A stretch of DNA of 64,000 bases, from the NCBI GenBank assembly GCA_942159475.1, contig OW804094.1, positions 15,001,708 to 15,065,707 on the forward strand. Reading direction: 5' to 3'. The DNA comes from Sthenelais limicola. Its lineage: Eukaryota > Annelida > Polychaeta > Phyllodocida > Sigalionidae. Of the stretch, positions 46,803 through 58,275 are shown in pieces (position 1 is the stretch's first letter; each line of letters starts with the position of its first letter). The notes beneath the pieces are model-generated. The model worked only from the letters and a program-made list of their open reading frames with translations, was not told where the DNA came from and did no database searches. Position numbers and translations under genes: made by a program.

Positions 46803-47029
46803 GGGTCAGATTTTCAGAAAATGTACAATTGGCAGCTCTACACATGTAGGACATTCTCCTACATTAGGCTAAACAATTATGAATACCGGGTATATCTAAG
46901 TTGATATCGCATCGCATTGATTAGTTCTAGTTATGTTAAACTGCATTTTGAACCTGATTTTTGTCTTAAATGTGGGTTATTTGAAAGCATTGGTGAGGGC
47001 AAATTGTACATTTTCTAAAAATCTGACCC
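46803..47029 (+). mobile_element. MITE family A copy
   Basis: Complete, flanked by ACTA on both sides. Confidence 0.9.
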
Positions 47030-47630
47030 ACTACTCCTTTCGCTATCGGGTACCAGCGGCTCGGGGAATTTAGGGGCTTTCCCTGCACAGAGAGACCGGC
47101 AAAACGGGCCAACCGTTCAGAAGCGGATCCTGAACTTGAGAAATGGGTTGAAGGGCCGGGGGAGGCTAAAAATGGGTTGACCTACGACTCAATGTTAAAA
47201 TGCCATGTCCTGTAAATAACATCCCCTACAAGTTGAATGAATATTTGCATTATGTAATAATTATCGCTAATTCATTATATTATTACACATATTAACCAGG
47301 AAAGTATTACAGCTGCCTCTTTATAAGATAATAACAAGTTTTAATTAATTACTACATGTAATTCATCACTATTATGCATGTACATGTATTTCGATAATGA
47401 TCAAGTAATGGTTTTAATGAACTCAGTAGAGTTTTAAAGTACGATATTTCATTAATGCATCAAGAACATGTTCATCAAATAAGACGTCATGAAAGGAGAT
47501 GACATACAACTACCGTATAACAATAATTAATAATGAAGTAACAAGCAGATGAACTGTTCTTATTGTCTACATCGATGTATGAGTGAATGAATAGCAAAAT
47601 TAAAGTTGCATTCTCAGCTAAATCAACAAA

Positions 47631-47834
47631 CACTCTAGGCCCAAATTTGAGAGAATCCCTTCAAACGAAGGGAAAGTCTCTCGCCTCAAACCGCAAAGTG
47701 CCATTATGATTCCATTAAGACTGCAAAATGTCGTTATATTCCCATTTAAACGCCAAGTTCTAGACCAGGAAAGTGATTAACGAAGTAGGCTGACATACCA
47801 TTTTGATCTGATCTGAGGGTTTGGACCTAGAGTG
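47631..47834 (-). mobile_element. MITE family B copy
   Basis: CACTCTAGGCCCAAATTTG ... TTTGGACCTAGAGTG, flanked by CAAA on both sides (47627-47630, 47835-47838). This is the cleanest evidence for a 4-bp duplication in family B. Confidence 0.92.
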
Positions 47835-48230
47835 CAAAGAAATTCTCTACCTTTGGTCTCAAGAGCACCTCAATATGTAGTCTACCTTTCTCATACATGT
47901 GTGGTTTTATCAAAATTCATAGAAAAGGATCTGTATGGAAATAACAGGTATCCGATTATCCAAATTTATTTAAGATTTTTTTATTTCATTTAAGTCATTT
48001 CGGAAGGGAACAGAGATATTGGTAAACGCATGATATTTTAATTGGTGTACACCGAAATGGGAAACTTGGTCTATTTTGTGACTAGATCACACAGATTTGG
48101 ATGAAATTGAAAAATTGTTTAAAGTTCAGTCAGTCAATTTCGGGTTGGTATGGAAAGAAGGAAACAATTTTGTATTACCCAAATTATTCAAATTACCCAA
48201 GAATCCAGCTTTAAGGGGGCGAGGCTACAT

Positions 48231-48465
48231 GGGTAAGATTTTCAGAAAATGTACAATTCACCTTCACCAATCTTCTCAAATAACTCAAATTTCAGACGAA
48301 AATATAGTTCAAAATACAGTTCAACCTAACCAAACAGATAGCTAGAATCACGTGATGCCAAATATACTCGGATTTACCTAGTATTGACCAAATTGCAGCC
48401 TAATTTATCAGGATTAACTAAATGTGACCAGCTGCCAATTGTACATTTTCTAAAAATCTGACCCA
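48231..48465 (-). mobile_element. MITE family A copy
   Basis: Complete, flanked by ACAT on both sides. Confidence 0.9.
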
Positions 48466-49258
48466 CATACAGGACCTACACCCAAAACGACAGAAGGACA
48501 GAAGGTCCTGCATAATAGACAACATATCAATGTCATGGCAAACAAACAGGCCAACAAAACAAGGTTGCCAAACCTCCATCAAAATCCTTATTTGTCAGTT
48601 TAAGTACGGAGGTAGATGACAGAGCTGACTAGCCATTTATCCAACGTTACAAGGTTTGACTCGCTGCCTATACAAAAAAGCACATGGATGATTTTCGTTT
48701 AACCAGAATGGCTCATTTACTTTCTTTTAAAAGATTTTAACAAAACATTCTCCCTATATTATGGCGAAAAAACACATGTGGACAAAGTCATTCATCTACA
48801 CATTGTTAAGCGATATTTAGCAATTCATTAAAACTTATAGAATTGCTATGTCATGGCTAGAATTGCTCTCCATTCCCTTTACATAAGTCATATAATGATA
48901 TATATATCGCCCGGGCCAGTGGTTTGATAGATGGACACGGATGTGAATTGCAGTTCATAAAAGGGACAATTAGGTTGCAACAATTTCAGCCATTATTTCA
49001 CGATTGATGAATGGGTGTTATTGCCGAGAGAGCAACTGATGGTTCCCATCGTTCCTGGCTATTCAAAGAACAACACGATCGCCAAAATGCGCCTCTGTGC
49101 GTGTCTGCATTGTGATAAAAAATCTAATATCAGATACAGAAGGTTTGTCAAATTTAAGTCAAAAGTATGCATAATATTGTCATCAATATAGATTACTTGT
49201 ACAAGTAAAATCCAAAATCCAAATGTATTTCATGATGGGATAGCTGAAAGCTTCTGCC
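48466..49258. other. Intergenic stretch, nothing recognised
   Basis: 48915-49130 is less AT-rich and non-repetitive with no long frame. It could be conserved non-coding DNA, but this cannot be judged from one sequence. Confidence 0.3.
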
Positions 49259-49392
49259 ACTCTAGGCCCAAAGTTGAGTCCCTTTATATCATTATATTCC
49301 CATTAGAACGCCGAGTCCTAAGCCAGAAAACAGATTAGCGAAGTGGGCTGACATACCATTCTATCTAATCTGAGGGTTTGGACCTATAGACC
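49259..49392 (-). mobile_element. MITE family B copy, internally deleted
   Basis: CACTCTAGGCCCAAAGTTGA jumps to the ATCATTATATTCCCATTAGA part. The right end GTTTGGACCTATAGACC is slightly degraded. Confidence 0.8.
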
Positions 49393-50457
49393 GAGTTCCT
49401 GAGTCTTTTTTTGTTTCTGATTTAGGAGCTTTTGCACAAATCTTGACGCAATATTTAGATTGCCAAGCACCTAACCCATCCAGATTTTACCATTAATAGC
49501 ATCATACCTGCAGCAAGGCAGATAACTAGTATTAAAATATGTTTTTCGAAGAATGCGGAAGGTCATTATGATACAGGGAATTTTCCCTGGATGGCATTGG
49601 CATTGATTCTCTACAACATTTGGTAACTCAGAAATCTCTGTGCCCCCAGCCCCGAGCCCCAAAATATTGGTGAATTCCTTGGTATTGAAAGTGGGTTATA
49701 CTGGAATGTGTCACTTCTAGAATATACTACCCAGCACTCAGCACGCTGTGATTAGTTAGCTGATCCTCACATATATGAATGGATCAAGAGATTATATGTC
49801 AATCAATCTTCATTAATCCATGTCTGATCTTCGAGATGAGATTTAGCACCACCCTATTTGTCGGAAATCTAGATTAACACTCAGGGATCAAAGATTGGCT
49901 ACTGTATTCAAATCCTCCAATTCCTTATAAACTGTTCTCAACAGATAGACATATTTAGGGTTAGCTCAATCTAATCCAACCTGTTAACGTCATGTTCCTT
50001 GACAAACATACTGCAGAACTGTAAATATTAATATCGATACCATTGGAACTAGGCTATGGTCAAGTGCGCATTGAAGAAGGGTCAGTATGACAGAAAGGTA
50101 GTTTAGATACTCATTAAGTGAGTTATAGATCAAAATCAGTCTATTCAAATTGTAATTATTCATATAAGAAAAATACACCATCTTCCAGACCACGCGATAG
50201 AAAAACCTACATTTTCCACCAGAAGTTTCCCATTTCAGACATGGCTTTAGAGCTTTCCAAGAATGGGTAAAAATAACCAATACGTAGGGGCAGTATTGTC
50301 TTACATTGCCATTGGGATTTTAAATGGGATGGGTAAAAGAGGGTGTAGGGGATGGGGTAAGGGTAGGGTGTGGGAATGCTGACCATTGGTAAGTAATTTT
50401 CTCGGAAAGACCTTTGTGAATATCCCAATACTATAATTCAGTCCTGTCCAGAAAGCC
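49393..50457. other. Intergenic stretch, nothing recognised
   Basis: Short frames only, none with a domain. Confidence 0.35.
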
Positions 50458-50513
50458 ACATTCCTCGAGCTTGCAGTTCACCGCATATAGCGGCTTAACC
50501 ACAAGGCTAAGAC
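50458..50513 (-). mobile_element. Possible tRNA-derived SINE head
   Basis: On the minus strand TAGCCTTGTGGTTAAGCC matches the tRNA A-box and D-arm style (TAGCNNAGTGG). About 30 nt downstream, GCTCGAGGAAT is a weak B-box. It is not a complete tRNA. Confidence 0.35.
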
Positions 50514-52069
50514 TAAGGCTAAAAGTGTTAATGGGAATCACATGACCCCTAAATGTTAGGGGGTCATTAGGGGTTTGTACTACAGACTAAATTCAAACCC
50601 TTTACGCTTATAAAACGCAAGTGATCGGAAAGTCGCTCCCCATGCACTCCCCTCAAATGGTTTATGAGCGATTGTTTAAAGAGCTACTTTAACTTATTAT
50701 TGCCCGATTTCCCTAAATTCCTTGTTGATAAAGACAAAAATCATTTTTAGATGAGCAATCCCCTGGGGTTCAGCAAGCTAAATTAAACTCGCCCCTCTCA
50801 AGAACTATTTAAAGCTAAATGCCAGGGTTAAATCAAAAAAGAAGGAATCATTGATTTTTTTTCTGAACTTTGGATTCAGAAGGAACATGGTTGGGGAAAC
50901 CCCAAAATCCAATAAAAATCTACATATACATAGCTGACATATTATTTTACACTCACAATTGGAAAAAAACAGGGGATCATACATCAACAAAAAAGTTATT
51001 CAGTAAAAACTGAGAATATATGCTTTTCCCCATCGACATCCATAGTGAATGGTAGGTAGTACACTTCAGCCTAAAATATAAATAATAAATAATTACATCC
51101 TATCATATGAAAAAGTATGAACAAAATATTGTTAATCCAATTTTTCATCTGTCTCTCTCTCCCTTCTTCTCTATCTCTATTTCCTGGGTATGATCATAAA
51201 CTGCCTCCCCCTCAGCTCTCCCGCCCTTGATATAACACTTCAAAGTGTTGATAAGGGCGTAAAGCAACCAATCTCACTCACTCACTCACTCCTATTTTTT
51301 CATGCAATAGTTCCTTGAACTCCCGCCTGCAGCAGTGCTGATGACGCTGGTATTTACCTTTAAGTCTGGTACACGGTCCAAATAACCTGATTCATTGACT
51401 CATTCAATGATTTACCAATATTCGCTAATACTTGTGCAAACATTGGTGAGAGACCAACTGCTAAATTGCCTAATCAGGTAAATGTTTATCCTCTCGGTCT
51501 CGATTCAGATCACTGCTTATCAACACGAAATAAACATAAATCATTTGAAATGATAAGAAAAAATATTCAAGATAATGAGAGAGAAACAAGAAGACCTACA
51601 TAGAACTGACCAGTTTATCATGTCTATATCACATTCAATAGCATGTAAAAAATACAATCGTGATAGTGTATTTAGTAATATGGATAAGATAATCTCTGGA
51701 TATCGTGATATATTTCTGCGTATTATACAATTGTGCTTTGTACATATACCAATGCAATCACACTTAAAATGGTTGGTTGACGAGTATAACTGAAGCCAAT
51801 AATGTGATTCCAATTTTATACCTAATTTAATATAGGATATCTTCATGTAATTACAGTAAATATTCCACTTTCCCTTTTTCTCCAGGGGATTTATTTCTCG
51901 GGTCAGTGTCTGTTGGACCTTTATTACATACATATGTGATTTCAGGGGTGCTATTCGAAAGTCAAATAGCACCCACATGCTATTTGAGCCGAATATCCAC
52001 AAAATTGATGGAAACCAAGGTAAAATACTATTAAAATGGAGTGCTCTTGTTGACTTAGTATGTAATAAA
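50514..52069. other. AT-rich stretch, nothing recognised
   Basis: The frames at 51541-52002 (minus) and 51575-51793 (plus) mirror each other and are AT-driven. CACTCACTCACTCACT lies at about 51272. Confidence 0.35.
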
Positions 52070-52201
52070 TACCTAATAGCGCTCTGTTCGGTTTGTAATC
52101 GATCTCAACGTCGCGTCACATCGCACTCCACCCCTTTGCGGTGTCGTGTGATTTGACCCGACGTCTCGATCGATTACAAACCTCCATCGTGCCATTAGGT
52201 A
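52070..52201. repeat. 132-bp imperfect palindrome with ~55-bp arms
   Basis: TACCTAATAGCGC ... GGTTTGTAATCGATC ... AACGTCGCGTCACATCGCAC pairs with the complement of GTGTGATTTGACCCGACGTC ... GATCGATTACAAACC ... CCATTAGGTA around a short centre (TCCACCCCTTTGCGG). The interior is much richer in CG than the flanks. Probably a small fold-back element; the edges show TAA/TAAT-like flanks only. Confidence 0.8.
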
Positions 52202-53128
52202 TAATATTAGTATAAATTATTAATTATAAATATATTATTAATACTATGCCTAGCTAGGTAAATATTCTGTTGTTTATAACCATTAGATTTCGATTATTCT
52301 GACTTGATCTATAGATATATATTGGGCGATATTATGTTAAGAGAAAAGATTGTTTTTAATGGTAACAACGACTGAATAGAGATGACAATTTATTTGACTA
52401 GAATGGCTGATTATGTCTGAATTAGTGTCCATTTATTACTTAGTGATATGAAATTTAATGACAACTACTTATAAGCAATGCTTATTTCTATTATTATATT
52501 GTGCCCGCATTAACGATGTAAATGCGGAGTATACTGTTGGTTCTCTAAGAAAGAACAATTTAAATGGCTACCAAATAGTTTAAGAATAACTTTCAATGTT
52601 ACCGTTACATTAATTTACTTCCGTTTTCTTCTAGCTAGTAGATAGACCTGTATGAATTAGTTATTTTGTGTATAGGTCTCAACCAAAACAACTGGTTTTA
52701 ATAGGGAGATATAATAATGATCTATGTTGTACCTACGTGGTTTTTAATTCCGTTGACTCGAAACATATAATATATGCTCTGTGGCCCTGAATGCAAATTG
52801 ATTCAACGGTAGCACAGTTTACAGAGAGAAAGCGATAAACTGAAAGCCTATATCTAGTACATGTATGTGGATTAAAGCCTTGTGCAGTTGTGGCCTACTT
52901 GATCAGAAGCATATCACACCTGTCGATATGGGTGAGGAGACCAAAAATGTACTGGTATCTACCGGGGGTGTATTAAATCGAGGTAGGATTGAGTGAGGTA
53001 AATTAGAGGGACTGGAATCAGGCAATAGAGTCGATGTTAGCGGGTATGTCTCGCAAGACATACACTATTTATAGGACGAGATTCTTCCGAAATCAAATTC
53101 GAATTTTGATGGCACGTATACAATGATT
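52202..53128. other. AT-rich stretch, nothing recognised
   Basis: No exon or repeat was identified. Confidence 0.35.
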
Positions 53129-53332
53129 CAGTCTAGGTCCAAACCCTTAGATCAGATAAGAATGGTTTGTCAGCCTACTTCGCTAATCGATTTCCTGGCC
53201 TAGTACTCGGCGTTTTAATGGGAATATAATGACATTTTGCGGTCTTAATGGAATTATAATGGCACTTTGCGGTTTGGGACGAAAGGCTTTCCCTTCATTT
53301 GAAGAGACTCTCTCAACTTTGGACCTAGACTG
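53129..53332 (+). mobile_element. MITE family B copy
   Basis: CAGTCTAGGTCCAAACCC ... CTTTGGACCTAGACTG, flanked by GATT on both sides. Confidence 0.92.
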
Positions 53333-53826
53333 GATTATGATTATTGTAACATGGGCGTTTAATAATTACAATAACAGAACAGATTTCCAGAACAATATAC
53401 TCAAGTTATACCCGACGTTACAGCATCTTATTAGACATGATGTTTGTCACATTTAGAGAGAAATTGGGAAAGTTTTTATTATACCCCTATCTAGATGGCT
53501 AGACAAAACCCACATCTCTGACATGAATTTAGACCGTGTCCCCTCCGTCCCATGAGTGGATCAGCCAATGCTGCGACTATTAACATCTTTACTCAATGCA
53601 AAATATATAAAAACTCTCCGCTTAATACAAGAAGAACGAAAAATCGACACCCAAACCGACAGTTTGCATCTGTCTCAATATTTTCTTCCACTACGTTCCT
53701 GGCTCCGATGTAGAATAGTAAATTTGTTACAACGCCCTAGCTTTAGTTATGATCACTGTTCCACAGGGTTCTTATACATGTATAGTTCAGCCCTGGTGCT
53801 TCGTCCACCCCGGTATCTTGACAGTA

Positions 53827-54188
53827 TAGTCTGTCCGAAAAGTAGTTGACACGTGATTCCTTGGGCCCTTTAAGGGGAGGGAAAAGTGGGAGATTTCTAA
53901 TTTCTATTTATGACAAGGACCTGTCCACTCTTTGCCCAGCGAGTCGCTCATTGCAATCAACCATGAGGAAACAGGGCCAGTATAACCAGCTCTTCCTTCC
54001 TTTTAAGCAAAACAACAGCTGCTGCACTTAGAACAGAGACAGCACAATACAGTACAGCTGTACATTTGGCCATGGTTGGTCGCAAACGGCGATTCAGGGG
54101 GCAATAGTTTGAAGTCAAAAATCCCCCACTTTTCCCTTCCCTTAAAGGGCCTAAGGAATCACGTGTCAACTACTTTTTGGACAGACTA
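53827..54188. mobile_element. Mariner-like inverted-repeat element (362 bp)
   Basis: Inverted termini of about 70 bp begin TAGTCTGTCCGAAAAGTAGT and are flanked by TA on both sides. The GTCC(G/A)AAAAGTAGTTGAC end resembles Tc1/mariner (IS630) termini. No transposase is present; the opposing short frames with shared peptides (TRDSLGPLR) come from the inverted arms. Confidence 0.82.
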
Positions 54189-54273
54189 TAGTATACTGCC
54201 AGCCATGTTTCTACTGCTGACTTTTGTATGCTATATTAGAGAAAGATATCACTATAACGTAAGATGCTATTAT

Positions 54274-54308
54274 TTGAAGGGACTCTCTCATTTTTGGGCC
54301 TAGACTGG
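54274..54308 (+). mobile_element. MITE family B end fragment
   Basis: TTTGAAGGGACTCTCTCATT followed by TTTGGGCCTAGACTG matches the right end of family B; the rest is missing. Confidence 0.75.
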
Positions 54309-55952
54309 GGTACATATTCAGGCAAGGCTGCCAAGAGACAAATATAAATCTCCACCTAATTAAATTAATTTCATATATATTCAACCCTTCTTAAATCTTA
54401 GAGTAAGACTCTAAGCTTAAATAAAGGTTCCTCAAATGGGATCAGCTTTGTTCAGCAGTATCAAGTTCTGTGGAATACACTGTAGAAAACAAATCTCGAG
54501 TCTCCTGAATACGGAGCAAAGTTTCGCCTTGTCATGAATGTCCATCACGGGTCCTAGTGACATTTAGTAGCGCGTTCATTTATTAATGAACCAAACGAGA
54601 ATGGCAAGAGTCGGAGGAGGAAAATCATGAGCGAGGATATGGTCCCATCAAAAGTTTCACGGTCTCCATTAGCAAGTCCATCCCTTGTCTCCATGGAGGG
54701 AGTGGATAGCGGCGAATAGTTTATTTTCCATTAGCCACACTTTCACTAAAAGCTCTAAATCGCAGGCAGATTGAGGGGTAAGCTTTAAATGCAGTTTGAA
54801 GTTGTGCGAATGAATCCCATACCAGCAAATGGAAAGGACACAGAGATAAATAATAGACAAGGGATTAATGTGAATATAATATTTAAGTTCATGGGCACAA
54901 CAACATTAAGAGGGATAAATCAGATAAGAAGGAAAAACATGTTCTATAAGAAAGATAGTGTACTTCCAATCTAAAACTTTCTTATATCATGGCACATCTA
55001 TTACATATGAAAACATCATATTGTATTGTTATGGTCAATAAAATGGATAAAAAAAATGTAAAAAATCCTTATATCAATCAAATTGGCAAGCAAGTGTAAA
55101 CAATGGAAACGCAAAGGAGACCGCACGAACCACACAGCAGAGAAGAGAGCGATGTCAGTTTTCAGATTTGATCCTTTTTTTTAATGGATATCAGTTATTA
55201 TGATATAGTATTTTGATGGTTACTAAATAAGTGATTGAAACTATTTCCATTTCACCTCATAAAGACACTGGCCAAATTTCGTTCAAATTTCGTTAAAATT
55301 AGACTGTAACTTAATAACCGCATTTCTTTTTAAAAAAACAAAAAAAACAAACTACAGTGATTAATGTACATATACCAGTATCGATCGTAATTGACAATTC
55401 ATGGTCAGACCGCAGGCAGATGTTTGATTAAAATATTCTCTTATTTATATAGCCAGGTTGGTAAATGTCCATGTATACTATACCCTGATATATTATTCAA
55501 GTAGGGATAGTGTATGTTCCAAACAATACATATGGTTGGCTCATGCTTAGATTAAGAGGAATATTACTCTAAGGCTCATGTAAGGAGCTATGTATAGAAT
55601 TAAGAGAAACAAGTTTAGCGTTGACCTTAGGCATCTTCTTTTGGTCACAAATGTAAATTTAGAAATCGCATACATTAAAGGCGTTCTGTTGTTGCATTTT
55701 TGTTTGTTTGGTTAACGTATATTTTTGAGATTCAGGCCTCAAGTCCATGCAGGTACTTCTCTGTTTTCGCAGGTTTTTGTTTATGGCCCTATTATGCCTA
55801 TTTGTATTTTTAAGTTTTGTTTCCGAAACAACAATAAATTATCTAGAATTTTGAGAGGCTTAAAAGTTATTTACAAATACAATTTGGTTTTGGTAAATGT
55901 CCATCTACACACGGTTAAAGATTTCAATGGCATAGATAAATTATCACTGTTT
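54309..55952. other. Intergenic stretch, nothing firmly recognised
   Basis: 54480-54790 is less AT-rich and without long frames. 55725-55952 leads into the Penelope-type end and may be part of that element. Confidence 0.3.
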
Positions 55953-55990
55953 GTCCCTGACGAAGCCCACCCTAGGGCGAAATATTGGAC
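55953..55990 (+). ncRNA. Hammerhead-like motif d (Penelope-type 3' end)
   Basis: GTCC, core CTGACGAA, helix GCCC-ACCCTA-GGGC, GAAA, TATT, then GGAC, which pairs with GTCC. It is followed by CTGAATAAATGG. This is the best example of the five because helix I has four base pairs and helix II four GC pairs. Confidence 0.55.
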
Positions 55991-56162
55991 CTGAATAAAT
56001 GGAAAATCGAAGATGTCCGACTTGAGGGATCTTTTCTCTTCATAGAATAGATATATTAATATAACAATGGTATCTCAATGAATCAAAACATAATGTGTAT
56101 TAGCGGGGCTGATCGCAGAACATTAGCTAACATTGTAAAGGGGCTACAACTTGAAAACTACG

Positions 56163-56193
56163 TCCCCCCCCCCCCCCCCCCCCACACACACAC
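56163..56193. repeat. Poly-C run and CA repeat
   Basis: A C homopolymer followed by ACACACACAC. Confidence 0.9.
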
Positions 56194-56734
56194 ATCTCAG
56201 TTTCTCCCCAATATCGGCTCGTACATGAGCATACTAATTTTTAAGAGTATTTGGATATTTATAACACAATTTCACTTCACAAATATAATCCGAAGCTAAA
56301 GATAATATTAGTGTCATGCCTTATGGCGTTAAATGAAATCTAGCAATTTTGGCAGGCCCCCTATAATACAATATATTATATCTATAGACTATACCACTTG
56401 ATTATGTAGATATAAGGACAGGAGGTCATTTGAACCATCCGTGAACTCTTTAAGTGTTACAGTTATGGTATCATGACCTCTTTTTAGGTGAACTTCTCAA
56501 TCGGTTATAACCCAAGTATTGGTAACTCACAACTGATTCTAAACCTATATAAATTAATATGTTTGATCTCTTGCCTTGGGTTTGTAAATACAATTCCTAT
56601 GGCCCAGTATAGGCCTATACACGATTTCATAGGCTTATAGTTCTGAACATGAAGTATACAAATCAAGCATGATCATTAAAAGCGTGGGCGATTGTGCATG
56701 ACAAGAATTGATACACACAACATGTAATACCAGA

Positions 56735-56870
56735 TAGCTCGAGCGCGGTGGAGAGAGACCGCGCAGTGAAGCTCCTCTTAACGGGAGCTGCAGCGCCTGA
56801 GCGCCGATGAACTTAGCCTTCTCTCCCGGGAACCAACTCAAGGTCCCATCGGGACATGAAATTAACAACG
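56735..56870. other. GC-richer island, unassigned
   Basis: AGCTCGAGCGCGGTGGAGAG ... GCTCCTCTTAACGGGAGCTG contains a small hairpin (GCTCCTCTTAACGGGAGC). It may be a SINE or promoter-associated sequence. The minus-strand frame over it (56635-56868) has no recognised domain. Confidence 0.3.
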
Positions 56871-57919
56871 TTCAGATTGACCTCAATGCCTTCACTCAAA
56901 ATCAGACAAGTTCAAGTCTCATATCAACCAAATAGATCCCAAGAATGAGTACGAATCTTGAACTACCCATACTGAGGGCCACAGAAGAGTTTGACGAAGG
57001 TTTCTTGTCACTGAGGTGAGTTAGAATCTGAGAGTTTGGAATGTGAGAAGCCCCCTTTAGAGGCCATGTTCTCACCCCCGCCCTCATAGTCATACCACGC
57101 AGTACTCATGATCCTAGTCCGTCTCTGACACCACCATTTTCTATCAGGAAATTTAGGAATGATCCAAGTCTTACCTTCTGGTCAGTCTGTACTAAGGGTA
57201 ATAGCCAATGTTTTGAATCCTTCTCGTACACACGTGGAAATCATTCGATAACTTACAACTCTACTGTGCCGTAGAGAATTTCCAAGAAATAGTCATTCAA
57301 GTTGTGATTCAGCCACAGCTGAGAGTGACTGTCGCGCCATCTACAGGCCCTGAGATAAGTGATCGAGTGCTACTCTATGGTCGGTTCCAACCAATGCAGA
57401 AACAGAATGTTATGAAATTTTCTTAGATAAAAACTAGAATACGGTACGTGTTTCCGTCTGCTAAATTTATATTTTCGGATACATTCTATTTCCATACAAA
57501 TACTTACAGGCAAGGAAGATACTTTTCGAAAGATTTGTTTAATATTATTTTATTGTATTTAAAAAAAAGAGAAGTTATTCATAGGCCTAATGTAGTAATG
57601 ATATGTTGGTAGGCTGTAAAATAAACATGGGTGATTTATTTAACATTGATTGTCACACATGTAAATGAGCCTACTCATAGAATATATCAATGAATATAAT
57701 TATAATATTATTTTGAATCATTTTCAATAAACAGAAACCTTTGGATCTAGTCTAGGCAAAATAAAACGGAGTATAGGCTATCTTTACTGTCCCTAGGTTT
57801 TTCATTGTACAGGCTTAATTAATTATGATCATTTTGGGAAATCGTTTTATTCAGATTATTTTGCATTCTTGATTTCTTCAAATCAATAATCTAGAGTATT
57901 TGATATTAAAGTAATAACT

Positions 57920-58148
57920 TACATGTGAGTGAAGCTGTTCCTTCTAGCCTTTCCACCGGCTTTCCTCGATGAATGAAATCAAGATGTTCTCTAAAGAACC
58001 CGTTTCTCTCGTGTTTATAATCGGCTTTAGATTGCCCCGGAAGTAGTTCCACCTTGGCCCATGGACACGGAAGTACTCGCCATTTTGTAAACAGGTCGAA
58101 CCTGACCGGGGATAAAACACTAGAATTTTCCAGACGTTTAAACGTCAT
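57920..58148 (-). CDS. Possible first exon of a gene divergent from UBE3C
   Basis: A minus-strand frame opens with ATG at 58148, only 61 bp from the UBE3C start codon, and runs 76 codons to an ACAT|GTAAGT donor at 57919-57914. The peptide has a balanced composition with Trp, Pro and charged residues (FDLFTKWRVLPCPWAKVELL, HLDFIHRGKPVERLEGTASL). No family was recognised and no convincing second exon was joined. Minus-strand segments near 57259-57345 and 57180-57235 look protein-like but do not connect in frame. If real, the 58149-58209 interval would be a bidirectional promoter. Confidence 0.35.
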
Positions 58149-58209
58149 TTCACGAAATCAAACTCCACTTTTAGGTTCTCCAATCAACCCTCTCTAAAAG
58201 CTGTCGAAG
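58149..58209 (+). promoter_or_regulatory. UBE3C 5' leader / possible bidirectional promoter
   Basis: The short interval between two divergent start codons contains no TATA box that I can see. The UBE3C transcript start is not identifiable by eye. Confidence 0.3.
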
Positions 58210-58275
58210 ATGTACAGTTTTGAAGGTCAATTTAAAAGGAGACCGGTCCAAAATCTGTCCGGATCAAGCAAAAAG
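58210..58275 (+). CDS. UBE3C: UBE3C exon 1 (codons 1-22)
   Basis: The ATG opens MYSFEGQFKRRP, matching the conserved M-x-S-F-E-G-x-F-K start of the family. The donor AAAAG|GTACGC ends it in phase 0. Confidence 0.92.

Noticed and set aside
51541..52002. 153-residue minus-strand frame
   Set aside because: Overlaps an opposite-strand frame with mirror content, is AT-rich, and has no recognisable motif.
53846..54169. Two opposing frames sharing the peptide TRDSLGPLR
   Set aside because: The shared peptide comes from the inverted arms of the mariner-like element.
57180..57345. Minus-strand segments with protein-like composition (WRDSHSQLWLNHNLNDYFLE; VYEKDSKHWLLPLVQTDQK)
   Set aside because: They are in one frame but separated by a TAA and a TGA within 15 bases, too close for an intron, and do not join in phase to the candidate exon at 57920. 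Left as a possible decayed exon.
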